Of a stretch of 64,000 nucleotides of DNA, positions 46,218 to 54,863 are shown in pieces. Below the pieces are notes generated by a model that was not told the DNA's origin, did no database searches, and saw only the letters and a program-made list of their open reading frames with translations. Both the position numbers and the translations under genes were made by a program. This stretch comes from Peptostreptococcaceae bacterium. Lineage in GTDB: Bacteria; Bacillota; Clostridia; Peptostreptococcales; Anaerovoracaceae. Positions within the stretch are counted from its first letter, which is position 1, and the number at the start of each line of letters is the position of its first letter. The stretch covers positions 1 to 64,000 of the forward strand of contig JAENWG010000004.1 of NCBI GenBank assembly GCA_016650175.1, written 5' to 3'.

Positions 46218-48236
46218 CTAATCTTCGCAGGTTGTAAGTATTTCAAGACTTTTTGTATCTATTTGACTGACTGTCATATATTTTGCGTCCTTTGGATCAA
46301 CCTTTTCTTCAAGTCCTATTAGTGTTGGACTTAGGTATATCGTGTCTAAAACTTCGCCATCTAAAGTAATTCTACTATGTTCAGTAAAGTTTTCACCTTT
46401 TATATAATATTTATTCCCTATTTTACTTACTTCTTTTATTTTAATTTCTTTTGTTCCAAACTGTATATCCGTCGGTTCATAAGGGTTAACTCCACCATAA
46501 CAATAACCATTTCCATAAAGCATATCATAACCTAACGCTTTAAGATTTGGAAGAAAATCTACGTCACTATGATCAGTGTTTTGTTGGTAATTAAATATTA
46601 CTCCTTTATTCATACCTATTCTATCAAATATCTCCGCAGCTATTTCATATGAGTGAAGGTCTTTATCTTCTTCTTTTAGTCCCATGTTATCCCAAATCAC
46701 ATACTGTGTTTTGTACAAATTTCCATCTCCGTATTGCTCTTCTAAAACATCAAGTGCAGGTATATGATCTCCGTATAACAATAGCACTGTATCTTCTTCA
46801 TTTTCGCTTAAAGCGCTAACGAGATCTTTAACAAACAAATCCATTTCGTGCAGTTCATTTACATAGTATTCATAACGCCATTTAGTATATTCATCCTCTG
46901 CAGTAACCGTAGTATATGGTTCTTCAAATACCTGTTCGCTCGGATAACTACCATGTCCTTCTACCGAAATAGTAAATACAAAATCCTTTTCTTCTGTATC
47001 TTGTACTATGTTCATTATCTCCTTAGTTAAAACCGTGTCTTTCGGCCAATTGTTAGGTGTTTTGGTAATTCCGTTCATGTACTCTAATGGCGTAAAAGTG
47101 TCAAATCCCAAATTTGCATAAACTTCATTTCTATTATAAAAAACTGCTCTGTAATCATGAATTGCATGCGCACCATATCCTTCACTTTTAAATACATACG
47201 CCATAGATTCCAAAGTCTTAGTTCTTAATTCCCCTTTATACGGATACTCTCCGGGTCCAAAAAATTTAGTGCTTATACCTGTTAATACTTCGAATTCTGT
47301 ATTCGCTGTTCCCGCTCCACATGCAGGTACGGTAAATTCTCCTGAAGAGTAGTTATCACATAAGTCCGTAAATGTAGGTATTGGATTGTTTGACAGTTCT
47401 ATATGATTAAAAAGTTCTGGATTGGTAAAAGATTCTAGTTGCACAATAATTATATTCGGATAATCATCATCTGCATCCTCATATTTCAATATCTGTGCGT
47501 CTCCGCTTTCAGAATATTCATTTATTATGTCATCTATCGTGTCTTCCGAATATCCAAGCGGCTTTGAGATTCCCTTATTTAGCGAAGTATTAATAAAACA
47601 ATAAGGCACTCCATAATCATTATATGCGTAGTTAAGGTTACCAAAGAAAGTACTTAATACTCCGACTCTTATTAGCAAAACAGTTGCACCAAAAGTTATT
47701 CCTACTATAACGGCTATAACGGCTATCGCATGCTTGTAATTAATATTTTCCCAAACACTTCCTCTTACAAAGAGTAGTACCGCAACTAATACTAGAATTG
47801 CAATTGCTGCTATAAGAAGAATTATTTGATTTCGTGACATATAGCTTCCCATGAGGGAAAAACCGTCCTGTAAATTTTGCATGTCATACAGTGTAAACGG
47901 CGTCATTCTCTTTAATAAAATTACTCCGTTTACGGCACCAAGTCCTATCCATATTATTGAAATGAACAACAACAGGAAATTTCTCCTATGAATTAGAAAC
48001 ACAAACGACAATGTTGCAAGTATTATTAATGAATTGTATACAAAAACTATAGGACTTGTAAACATATATACTAATCCCTGTCCTATACCGCTTGATTGCC
48101 TAGCGAATGTTTCTATAAACAGATTAATTACCACAGCAAAAATTGCTAACTTTGCTAAATATTTAAAATAATTTTCACTGGCTTCAAATCTTTTTATTTC
48201 ATTTTTAAATATTTTAAGTTTTTTAAATTCTCTCAA
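46218..48236 (-). CDS. LTA synthase family (sulfatase-fold) membrane protein
   Basis: Five N-terminal TMs; NIIIVQLESFTNPELF, CGAGTANTEFEVLTGIS (catalytic Thr), LLLYGDHIP. Confidence 0.9.
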   Translation of the reverse strand: MREFKKLKIFKNEIKRFEASENYFKYLAKLAIFAVVINLFIETFARQSSGIGQGLVYMFTSPIVFVYNSLIILATLSFVFLIHRRNFLLLFISIIWIGLGAVNGVILLKRMTPFTLYDMQNLQDGFSLMGSYMSRNQIILLIAAIAILVLVAVLLFVRGSVWENINYKHAIAVIAVIVGITFGATVLLIRVGVLSTFFGNLNYAYNDYGVPYCFINTSLNKGISKPLGYSEDTIDDIINEYSESGDAQILKYEDADDDYPNIIIVQLESFTNPELFNHIELSNNPIPTFTDLCDNYSSGEFTVPACGAGTANTEFEVLTGISTKFFGPGEYPYKGELRTKTLESMAYVFKSEGYGAHAIHDYRAVFYNRNEVYANLGFDTFTPLEYMNGITKTPNNWPKDTVLTKEIMNIVQDTEEKDFVFTISVEGHGSYPSEQVFEEPYTTVTAEDEYTKWRYEYYVNELHEMDLFVKDLVSALSENEEDTVLLLYGDHIPALDVLEEQYGDGNLYKTQYVIWDNMGLKEEDKDLHSYEIAAEIFDRIGMNKGVIFNYQQNTDHSDVDFLPNLKALGYDMLYGNGYCYGGVNPYEPTDIQFGTKEIKIKEVSKIGNKYYIKGENFTEHSRITLDGEVLDTIYLSPTLIGLEEKVDPKDAKYMTVSQIDTKSLEILTTCED

Positions 48237-48240
48237 TACT

Positions 48241-49125
48241 TTAGAATCCTTTCTTACTTAAACATTCTGAAACAGAGGCAAATTCTTCTACGCTTAACGT
48301 TTCTGCCCTTCGCTTTTCATCAATTTTAAGTTTGTTCAATGCATTTTTTATATCTTCTTTGCTGAAATTTTCTAAATTGCTCAAAGAATTTAGTAGTGTT
48401 TTTCTCCTTTGTCCAAAGCCTGCTTTTATACAATTAAAAAAAAGTCGTTCATCTTCTAATTTGATTCTATCAGCACCTTTTATATCCATCCTAATAACTG
48501 TTGAATCTACTTTTGGTGCTGGATAAAATACGTTTTTTGAAACATCGCAAATTTTAATTGCTTCGCTATAATAATTAACTGCATATGTAATAGCGCCACA
48601 TTTTTTTGTACCAGGTTTAGCACTCATTCTTTCAGCAACTTCTTTTTGCATCATTACTGTAATACTATCCACTTCAATCCTATCCTCTAAAAGTTTCATT
48701 ACGATAGGTGTTGTTATATAGTATGGTAAATTACCTATTACTCTTACATTTTTTATTTTATCGTTTTTTGCTTTTTCTTCTGCTATTATTTTACTAATAT
48801 CCGTTTTTAAAACATCGCTATTGATTATTTCTATATTGTTGTAATCTATCAAGTTATCTTTAAGTATTGGTATAAGCTTACGGTCTAGTTCAATAGCAAC
48901 AACTTTGTTTGCTATTTCTGCGGCTTCTTTAGTAAGAACCCCTATTCCTGGCCCTATTTCGATAACTAACGTTTCATTATCTATTTTGCTACCGTAAATA
49001 ATTTCATCTACGATGTTCTTATCAATTAAAAAATTCTGTCCTAGGCCTTTTGAAAGGTTAAATCCATATGCCTTTTTTATTCGATTTATAGTATTTGGTG
49101 AATAAAGATTATTTTCTTTTATCAT
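48241..49125 (-). CDS. rsmA: 16S rRNA (adenine1518/1519-N6)-dimethyltransferase
   Basis: KGLGQNFLIDKNIVDEII, IEIGPGIGVLTKEAAE, VIGNLPYYITTPIVMKLL. Confidence 0.95.
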   Translation of the reverse strand: MIKENNLYSPNTINRIKKAYGFNLSKGLGQNFLIDKNIVDEIIYGSKIDNETLVIEIGPGIGVLTKEAAEIANKVVAIELDRKLIPILKDNLIDYNNIEIINSDVLKTDISKIIAEEKAKNDKIKNVRVIGNLPYYITTPIVMKLLEDRIEVDSITVMMQKEVAERMSAKPGTKKCGAITYAVNYYSEAIKICDVSKNVFYPAPKVDSTVIRMDIKGADRIKLEDERLFFNCIKAGFGQRRKTLLNSLSNLENFSKEDIKNALNKLKIDEKRRAETLSVEEFASVSECLSKKGF

Positions 49126-49669
49126 TATTTATTTCCTTAATAGCGTTATTAATATCGCTTTTGTTTATGTTAAATGCAACTAGTTTTTTTAATAGCGTTT
49201 TGCCATTTGAATATCCTATTCCAAGAATATCACAAAGTTCTTCTCTTAATTTTGATGAATTTTCTTTTCCAAGAAGCCCATTTTTATATAAAAATTCAGT
49301 ATCAACATCCGAAAAACTACTTTCTGACTTACAATGGCATTTGCTTAAAGCTTCGATTATCGATTCACCAGACGCATTTTCTATTCCTATATTGCCATTC
49401 TTAAGTGCTTTTTCTAGTGGTAGGTATGCTTGTTTCGCATTAGGAAATCTTTCCGTTAGTTTTCTTCGAATTTCTTCTCCTGAAAAATCGGGATCTGTAA
49501 AAATTATTATTCCCTTTTCTTTATATGCTTTTTCAATTAACGTCCATGTCTCTTTTTTTATTCCAAATCCATGGGTTTCAATTGTTATACCTTCAACCGC
49601 CTTGCTGACAGCTGTAGTATCATCGCGGCCTTCTACTACTATGGCCTCGCTTACGTTTATTTTATTCAT
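49109..49669 (-). CDS. rnmV: Ribonuclease M5
   Basis: Toprim: EAIVVEGRDDTTAVSKAV, IIIFTDPDFSGEEIRRKL. Start at internal Met 49669. Confidence 0.92.
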   Translation of the reverse strand: MNKINVSEAIVVEGRDDTTAVSKAVEGITIETHGFGIKKETWTLIEKAYKEKGIIIFTDPDFSGEEIRRKLTERFPNAKQAYLPLEKALKNGNIGIENASGESIIEALSKCHCKSESSFSDVDTEFLYKNGLLGKENSSKLREELCDILGIGYSNGKTLLKKLVAFNINKSDINNAIKEINNDKRK

Positions 49670-49964
49670 CTGTTTCTTCACTTTTTTCTTCCGGTAAAAT
49701 AAACAATATTTCATCCGGGTTTGCTAGTTTAAGTTGTCGCCTGGCTTCCTCTTCAATAAACTCCATAGTATCAACATTCTCAAGTTCTAGTTCTAAATTA
49801 TCTCTTTCATCTTCTAATTCTTGGTTTTGCTCTTTTAATTGGCTGTTTTCGTTATGTAATGTTATTATATTCTTAACTGAAAAAATTATAGTAACACATA
49901 AAGCTACAGAAATGATTACTGCTGCAATTTTATATCCATTGAATTTTAATTTGTTACCTTTCAT
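49662..49964 (-). CDS. Septum formation initiator (DivIC/FtsL-like)
   Basis: Single TM followed by coiled coil; EEEARRQLKLANPDEILFILPEE. Start at 49964. Confidence 0.82.
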   Translation of the reverse strand: MKGNKLKFNGYKIAAVIISVALCVTIIFSVKNIITLHNENSQLKEQNQELEDERDNLELELENVDTMEFIEEEARRQLKLANPDEILFILPEEKSEETDE

Positions 49965-49985
49965 TTCTGTACCTCTCAAGAACAC

Positions 49986-50025
49986 TTAAGAGCCCGAAGC
50001 ACATTGCTATGCTTCTGGCTCTTTA
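49986..50025 (-). terminator. Intrinsic terminator
   Basis: Minus strand AAAGAGCCAGAAGC-loop-GCTTCGGGCTCTTAA. Confidence 0.65.
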
Positions 50026-50029
50026 AATT

Positions 50030-51829
50030 TTATAAATAAAGTTGTGGATTTACAGTTGAACCGTTAGTATGAACTTCAAAGTGACAATGCGACCCTGTAC
50101 TTCTTCCCGTGTTTCCTACAGCTCCTATTATCTGATCTTTAAATACCTTATCGCCTACACTTACAGCCAAAGTACTACAGTGCCCATATAATGTTTCATT
50201 ATTATCTCCGTGGTCTATTTTAATGCAATAACCATAAGCTCCATTATAACCTGCCATTGTTACCGTACCACCATCTGCTGCGTGTATTGGTGTACCTGTT
50301 GGTGCAGCTAAATCTATTCCATAATGCATCCTGCCCCATCTCATTCCATACGTTGCTGAAATTATAGCACCGTTTACAGGCATAAGGTAAGTGCCCGTAC
50401 CTTGTGATGGCGGAGTTTCTTTAGTACCTATTAATACTATTTCCGTTACAGGTTCTTCCAAAATCTCTTGCACAAGTATTTTTTCGTCAGTTTCTTTTCC
50501 ATTTTCTCTAGTAATTTCTGCTTCTGTTATGGCTTTACCGTTAACACCCTTAGTGCTAACATATTCTTCACCTTCATATAGATTAGAAGAATCTTTCTCT
50601 TCTACTTCATATTCAAGTTTCTCAGAAGATTTTCTGTTTTCTATCGTTATCAATGTTAATTTATGAGCCTCTACTACTATAAATAAAACTTCATCCTCTT
50701 GTGGAGTATCTTTGTCCACTCCAGAATTTTGTTCCAATAATTCATCTACTGATATTCCATAGAGTTCGGCAATACTTTCATATGTTTCATCAACTTTAAT
50801 AGTATGGTTAATTACTGTTTGATCTTCTTTAATTAGCTTGCTTGCTGCAATATCTGGAGTATTTATATTAGCTAATACAGTATCTATTTCTTTAAATTCT
50901 ATATTCTCTTTAAATTCAGCACTTAAATATTCAACGCCATCTTCTTCCGGCATAAAATAATTTTTGATCTTAGACAATGTTTTTAAAGCCTTATCCTGAT
51001 CTTCGACTATAGTTAAGAGTTTTCCATCTGCATATATCCCGTAAGCTTTTACTTCTAAATCAGTCATATAAGTTAATCTCTTAAGCACCGTGTCTATATC
51101 GTCAACATCTTTGTTTGCTGCTGACACTGTACTAAATGTTATGTTTTCATATGGTATGATTTTGATATCAGCATTTGTTTGTTCTGATAAAGCTTCTCCA
51201 GCTAAATCTAATATCTTAATTACATCATCTTCTTTTTCTACATAACCAAGCTCTCTACCGTTATATGAATAACTATAAACCATGTTTTGATTAAACACAG
51301 CAAATGTAACAAACATTACAAAAAAGAACCCTATTCCTGTGATTATAATTTCTCTACGGTGGCTTTTTAACGCGTTTACGTTATTGTGATGTATTTTGAC
51401 TATATTAATAATCAAGAGTCTAATTAAATCCGTCACTACATCTTGTGCTTTATCGTGGAAAAATATGCTGTTAGCTGTGACATTTAGCAATTTATCGTAA
51501 GCTTTTACTTTAGGTTTCTTTTGTTTATCCTTTTTACCAACTTTAATTTTATGTTTTTCTTTCTTTCCTATATTGTCATTCTCATCTACTATGTCTTTTG
51601 TCTTTTTAGTAAATTTATGTTTTTCTGTCTTACCTATATTGTCAGCCTCATCTACTATGTCTTTTGTCTTTTTTTCTTTTATTTTCTTTTCTTTTTTATC
51701 TTTTTCTATTTTGTTTTTCTTCTTAGCCTTTTTTTCTGCTTTTTTATTAGTTTCTGATTTTATAGCGGCTTCTTCATTTTCTGTATCCAGGCTTTCGCCT
51801 CTTCTCTTCTTGTTCCAATACAACTGCAC
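50030..51829 (-). CDS. M23 metallopeptidase with Lys-rich cytoplasmic N-terminus, TM, LysM and G5 domains
   Basis: HYGIDLAAPTGTPIHAADGGTV...ETLYGHCSTLAV...GSHCHFEVHTNG (M23), LysM-like TIKVDETYESIAELYGISVDELLEQN, G5-like region. Start codon uncertain because the N-terminus overlaps the DnaD-like gene. Confidence 0.88.
   Translation of the reverse strand: MQLYWNKKRRGESLDTENEEAAIKSETNKKAEKKAKKKNKIEKDKKEKKIKEKKTKDIVDEADNIGKTEKHKFTKKTKDIVDENDNIGKKEKHKIKVGKKDKQKKPKVKAYDKLLNVTANSIFFHDKAQDVVTDLIRLLIINIVKIHHNNVNALKSHRREIIITGIGFFFVMFVTFAVFNQNMVYSYSYNGRELGYVEKEDDVIKILDLAGEALSEQTNADIKIIPYENITFSTVSAANKDVDDIDTVLKRLTYMTDLEVKAYGIYADGKLLTIVEDQDKALKTLSKIKNYFMPEEDGVEYLSAEFKENIEFKEIDTVLANINTPDIAASKLIKEDQTVINHTIKVDETYESIAELYGISVDELLEQNSGVDKDTPQEDEVLFIVVEAHKLTLITIENRKSSEKLEYEVEEKDSSNLYEGEEYVSTKGVNGKAITEAEITRENGKETDEKILVQEILEEPVTEIVLIGTKETPPSQGTGTYLMPVNGAIISATYGMRWGRMHYGIDLAAPTGTPIHAADGGTVTMAGYNGAYGYCIKIDHGDNNETLYGHCSTLAVSVGDKVFKDQIIGAVGNTGRSTGSHCHFEVHTNGSTVNPQLYL
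51542..51680 (-). repeat. Two-copy tandem repeat of about 66 nt encoding KTKDIVDE(A/N)DNIGK(T/K)EKHK
   Basis: Protein shows TKDIVDEADNIGKTEKHKFTK then KTKDIVDENDNIGKKEKHKIK, 22-residue period, matched in DNA. Confidence 0.7.
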
Positions 51830-53040
51830 TTACCTCCATTTTTAGATATTCCTGTATCATTACACTCTACACAAAGATATTTTATATCTGTATAGTTTCC
51901 AGGATATCCATAATTTTTAATAATATCCGCTCTTTCCAAATCAATTTCACTAATTTCGCTTTTTAGTTCTTCTCTTTTGGTTTTTCCTTTTGCTCCCATT
52001 AAGACAGTCCTAGGAAATTCTTGTTCTATACTTTTCTTTTTCTCGTCGAGTTCTTCTACCTTAGGAATCTCGCTGTAAATTCCTCTTAATCTTTGTTCTT
52101 GTTCTTTTTTTTCTCTTGATTTTATATACTTTAAGTAGCTTTTTAGGCCATCATCGCTAACTGTATCACTTTCTTTTAAGTTTATACTTACACCTTTATC
52201 ATTTGCTGTGATTTTCCAGTTTTCTAAAACTTTGTTTACATAATTTAAATTAGGATTCCTAATTCCACCTGTTTTGTCACATGCTTCTAAAATTCTTTCA
52301 AGCGTATATCCTAACTCATTAAACCATTTGTCCATAATAACTATGTCTGCAGGACTTGGTGTTCTGTTAAATCCAAGTTGGCTAAATACTCTCTTGTATC
52401 TATATCTATCTTTACTTTCCTTATTTAATAGTTCCTTTACTTGAAGAACATCGTTGCAATCCTTTTCATTCCAGCTTTTCGCTACTTTAATAATGTAATT
52501 TAGATTTAATTTGTCTTGTTCTACGCAGTATTTAAAGCTATATGATAATATATCTGGACTTATTCTATAAGTTACTATAGAATCCTTAATGTCTTCCATT
52601 TCTTTAGGACTTATAGGTCTGCCTAAGGAGTCTTCTGCTAATATAAACAAACCTTTTATTTCTTTATCTTCTAATTGTAATAATTCGTTATCAGTAAGAT
52701 CAACCTCTTTGTCGTTCTTTTTAAACCCGTATAACTTATCCTTTTGGTTGATAAAAATTGTTGTGCCTTCTTTTTCTTCATCTTTAGAAGGATGTCTTCT
52801 GATTAAACCTTTTTCTTCCCAGAACGCAATAGCTTCAGTCACTACTTTTACATCGAGTTTTAATTCTCTTGAAATCAGGCTTTTGGTAAGAGGCATCTCG
52901 TGTTCTGCATACATTAATGCATATAAATAAACTTTAACAAAGTCACCTGAGGCCACAGGAAGATATTCACTAATAAATATATTTTCCACCTTAGTATCGA
53001 GTAGGTGTAATTCCTTGATTTTTTCCTTTTGAAATTTCAT
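51760..53040 (-). CDS. DnaD-domain replication protein with C-terminal Cys-rich zinc-finger-like segment
   Basis: N-terminal DnaD/DnaB wHTH-like region, DnaD-like ERILEACDKTGGIRNPNLNYVNKVLENW, C-terminal YLCVECNDTGISKNGGKCSCIG. Confidence 0.82.
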   Translation of the reverse strand: MKFQKEKIKELHLLDTKVENIFISEYLPVASGDFVKVYLYALMYAEHEMPLTKSLISRELKLDVKVVTEAIAFWEEKGLIRRHPSKDEEKEGTTIFINQKDKLYGFKKNDKEVDLTDNELLQLEDKEIKGLFILAEDSLGRPISPKEMEDIKDSIVTYRISPDILSYSFKYCVEQDKLNLNYIIKVAKSWNEKDCNDVLQVKELLNKESKDRYRYKRVFSQLGFNRTPSPADIVIMDKWFNELGYTLERILEACDKTGGIRNPNLNYVNKVLENWKITANDKGVSINLKESDTVSDDGLKSYLKYIKSREKKEQEQRLRGIYSEIPKVEELDEKKKSIEQEFPRTVLMGAKGKTKREELKSEISEIDLERADIIKNYGYPGNYTDIKYLCVECNDTGISKNGGKCSCIGTRREEAKAWIQKMKKPL

Positions 53041-53049
53041 AGTCTCCCT

Positions 53050-54396
53050 CTAATAGGTGTTGATTTCCTTGTCGCTGAATCTAGTGTATTTGTCCATCCA
53101 AACTAGTTCAACTTTACCAGTCGGACCATTTCTGTGCTTCGCTACTATTACATTGCATAAACCTGTTTTAACAATCTGTTCACCGCTCTCTCTGCCCGCT
53201 AATTCTGCATAGTAATCATCCCTATACAAGAATATAACTATATCGGCATCTTGCTCAATAGAGCCCGATTCTCTTAAATCAGATAACATAGGCGTATGAT
53301 TTGGTCTTTGCTCAGGTGCTCTTGAAAGCTGTGATAGCAACATAACCGTACAATCTAGTTCCTTTGCTAGAAGTTTAATATTTCTAGAAAGTGCACTTAT
53401 TTCCTGTTGTCTATTTTCTACGCGCCCTTTAGAACTCATAAGCTGTAAATAGTCTATGATTACAAGGTCTAATCCTTTTTCTGCTTTCATTCTACGGCAT
53501 TTGTTTTTAATTTCTAGTATACTTATTCCCGGCGAATCGTCTATTGATATTTTCATTGAAGCAAAAGCATCATTTGATTCTCCGATTCTGTCCCAATCAT
53601 CATCTTCAATAAGACCTTTTTTAATTTTTTCCATATCTACTCTAGAATGCATAGCTAGCATTCTTTGACCGAGTTGCTCATTAGACATTTCTAGGCTAAA
53701 TATCAAAACCGAACTACCTTTAAGTGCTGTTTGTTCAGCTACGTTTAATGCAAACGCTGTTTTTCCCATACCTGGTCTCGCAGCTACTATTACAAGGTCG
53801 GAAGGTTGAAGTCCCGATAACAAGTTGTCGAGATCAGCAAATCCTGTAGGTGTACCTGTAACTTCGCCTTCCATTTTTTGAGCTTCTTCTATTTTTGCTA
53901 CATTTCTTTCTATAACTGTGCTTATACTCTCATAATTCTTATTCTGCCCATCTTGCGCTATTGAAAATATTCCTTTTTCTGCAAAATCTAGAATTTCATC
54001 TGTTTTTTCAGATGCATCATAAGCTTTTACTTCAATCGCATTAGCGGCTTCTATTAATCTTCTAAGACCTGCTTTTTCTGCAACTATTCTTGCATAATCC
54101 CTTGCATTTGAAACAACTGGAACGCCTTCTGTAAGCATTGCTATATATGCTCGTCCACCTACTAATTCAAGCACTTTCCTTTGTTTTAATTCATCGCAAA
54201 CGGTTAATATATCAACTTTGCTGTTTTTATTGAAAAGAGATATTACAGATGTAAATATTTCTTGATGTTCCTTTTTATAAAATTGTGTAGGGTTTATTAT
54301 TTCAATAACTTCGCTAAGAGCTTCGTTACTTATTAGTAGTGCCCCTAATACAGATTTTTCCGCCTCTATATCATGTGGAGGTATTCTCTCTGCCAT
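53050..54396 (-). CDS. dnaB: Replicative DNA helicase
   Basis: PPHDIEAEKSVLGALLIS, PSDLVIVAARPGMGKTAFALN, IDYLQLMSS. Confidence 0.97.
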   Translation of the reverse strand: MAERIPPHDIEAEKSVLGALLISNEALSEVIEIINPTQFYKKEHQEIFTSVISLFNKNSKVDILTVCDELKQRKVLELVGGRAYIAMLTEGVPVVSNARDYARIVAEKAGLRRLIEAANAIEVKAYDASEKTDEILDFAEKGIFSIAQDGQNKNYESISTVIERNVAKIEEAQKMEGEVTGTPTGFADLDNLLSGLQPSDLVIVAARPGMGKTAFALNVAEQTALKGSSVLIFSLEMSNEQLGQRMLAMHSRVDMEKIKKGLIEDDDWDRIGESNDAFASMKISIDDSPGISILEIKNKCRRMKAEKGLDLVIIDYLQLMSSKGRVENRQQEISALSRNIKLLAKELDCTVMLLSQLSRAPEQRPNHTPMLSDLRESGSIEQDADIVIFLYRDDYYAELAGRESGEQIVKTGLCNVIVAKHRNGPTGKVELVWMDKYTRFSDKEINTY

Positions 54397-54412
54397 TATT
54401 TTTCCTCCCAGC

Positions 54413-54859
54413 TTAATCAGCGATTACTTCAACCTTAACTGTAGCAACAACTTCAGGATATATTTTAATATCTACTTCAAACACTCCTATTTGCTTTATT
54501 GGCGTTTTTAATAAAATTTTCTTTTTATCTACGTCGACTGATTCCTGTTCTTTTAAAGCCTTTGCAATGTCCATAGTAGTTATTGAGCCAAACAATTTAC
54601 CGTTATCTCCGGTCTTTGTTTTAATAATTACTGATTTTTCTTTTAATTCTATAGCTTTATTAACAGCTTTTTCCTTTTCCTTATCTTGCTTCTCTTTTAA
54701 TACTTTTTTTTGTTTTTCTACTGATCTTACGTTTTTATCAGTAGCCATAATCGCAAGTCCTTTAGGAATTAACATATTTCTTGCATAACCGTCGCTTACC
54801 TTCATTACATCGCCAGCTTTACCGGTACCTTTAACATCCTGTTTTAATATTACTAACAT
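54413..54859 (-). CDS. rplI: 50S ribosomal protein L9
   Basis: MLVILKQDVKGTGKAGDVMKVSDGYARNMLIPKGLA. Confidence 0.97.
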   Translation of the reverse strand: MLVILKQDVKGTGKAGDVMKVSDGYARNMLIPKGLAIMATDKNVRSVEKQKKVLKEKQDKEKEKAVNKAIELKEKSVIIKTKTGDNGKLFGSITTMDIAKALKEQESVDVDKKKILLKTPIKQIGVFEVDIKIYPEVVATVKVEVIAD

Positions 54860-54863
54860 ATTA

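Noticed and set aside
51521-51845. Two plus-strand Phe-rich ORFs (78 and 90 aa)
   Set aside because: They are the reverse complement of Lys-codon-rich sequence (AAA/AAG to TTT/CTT) in the M23 gene; composition artefact
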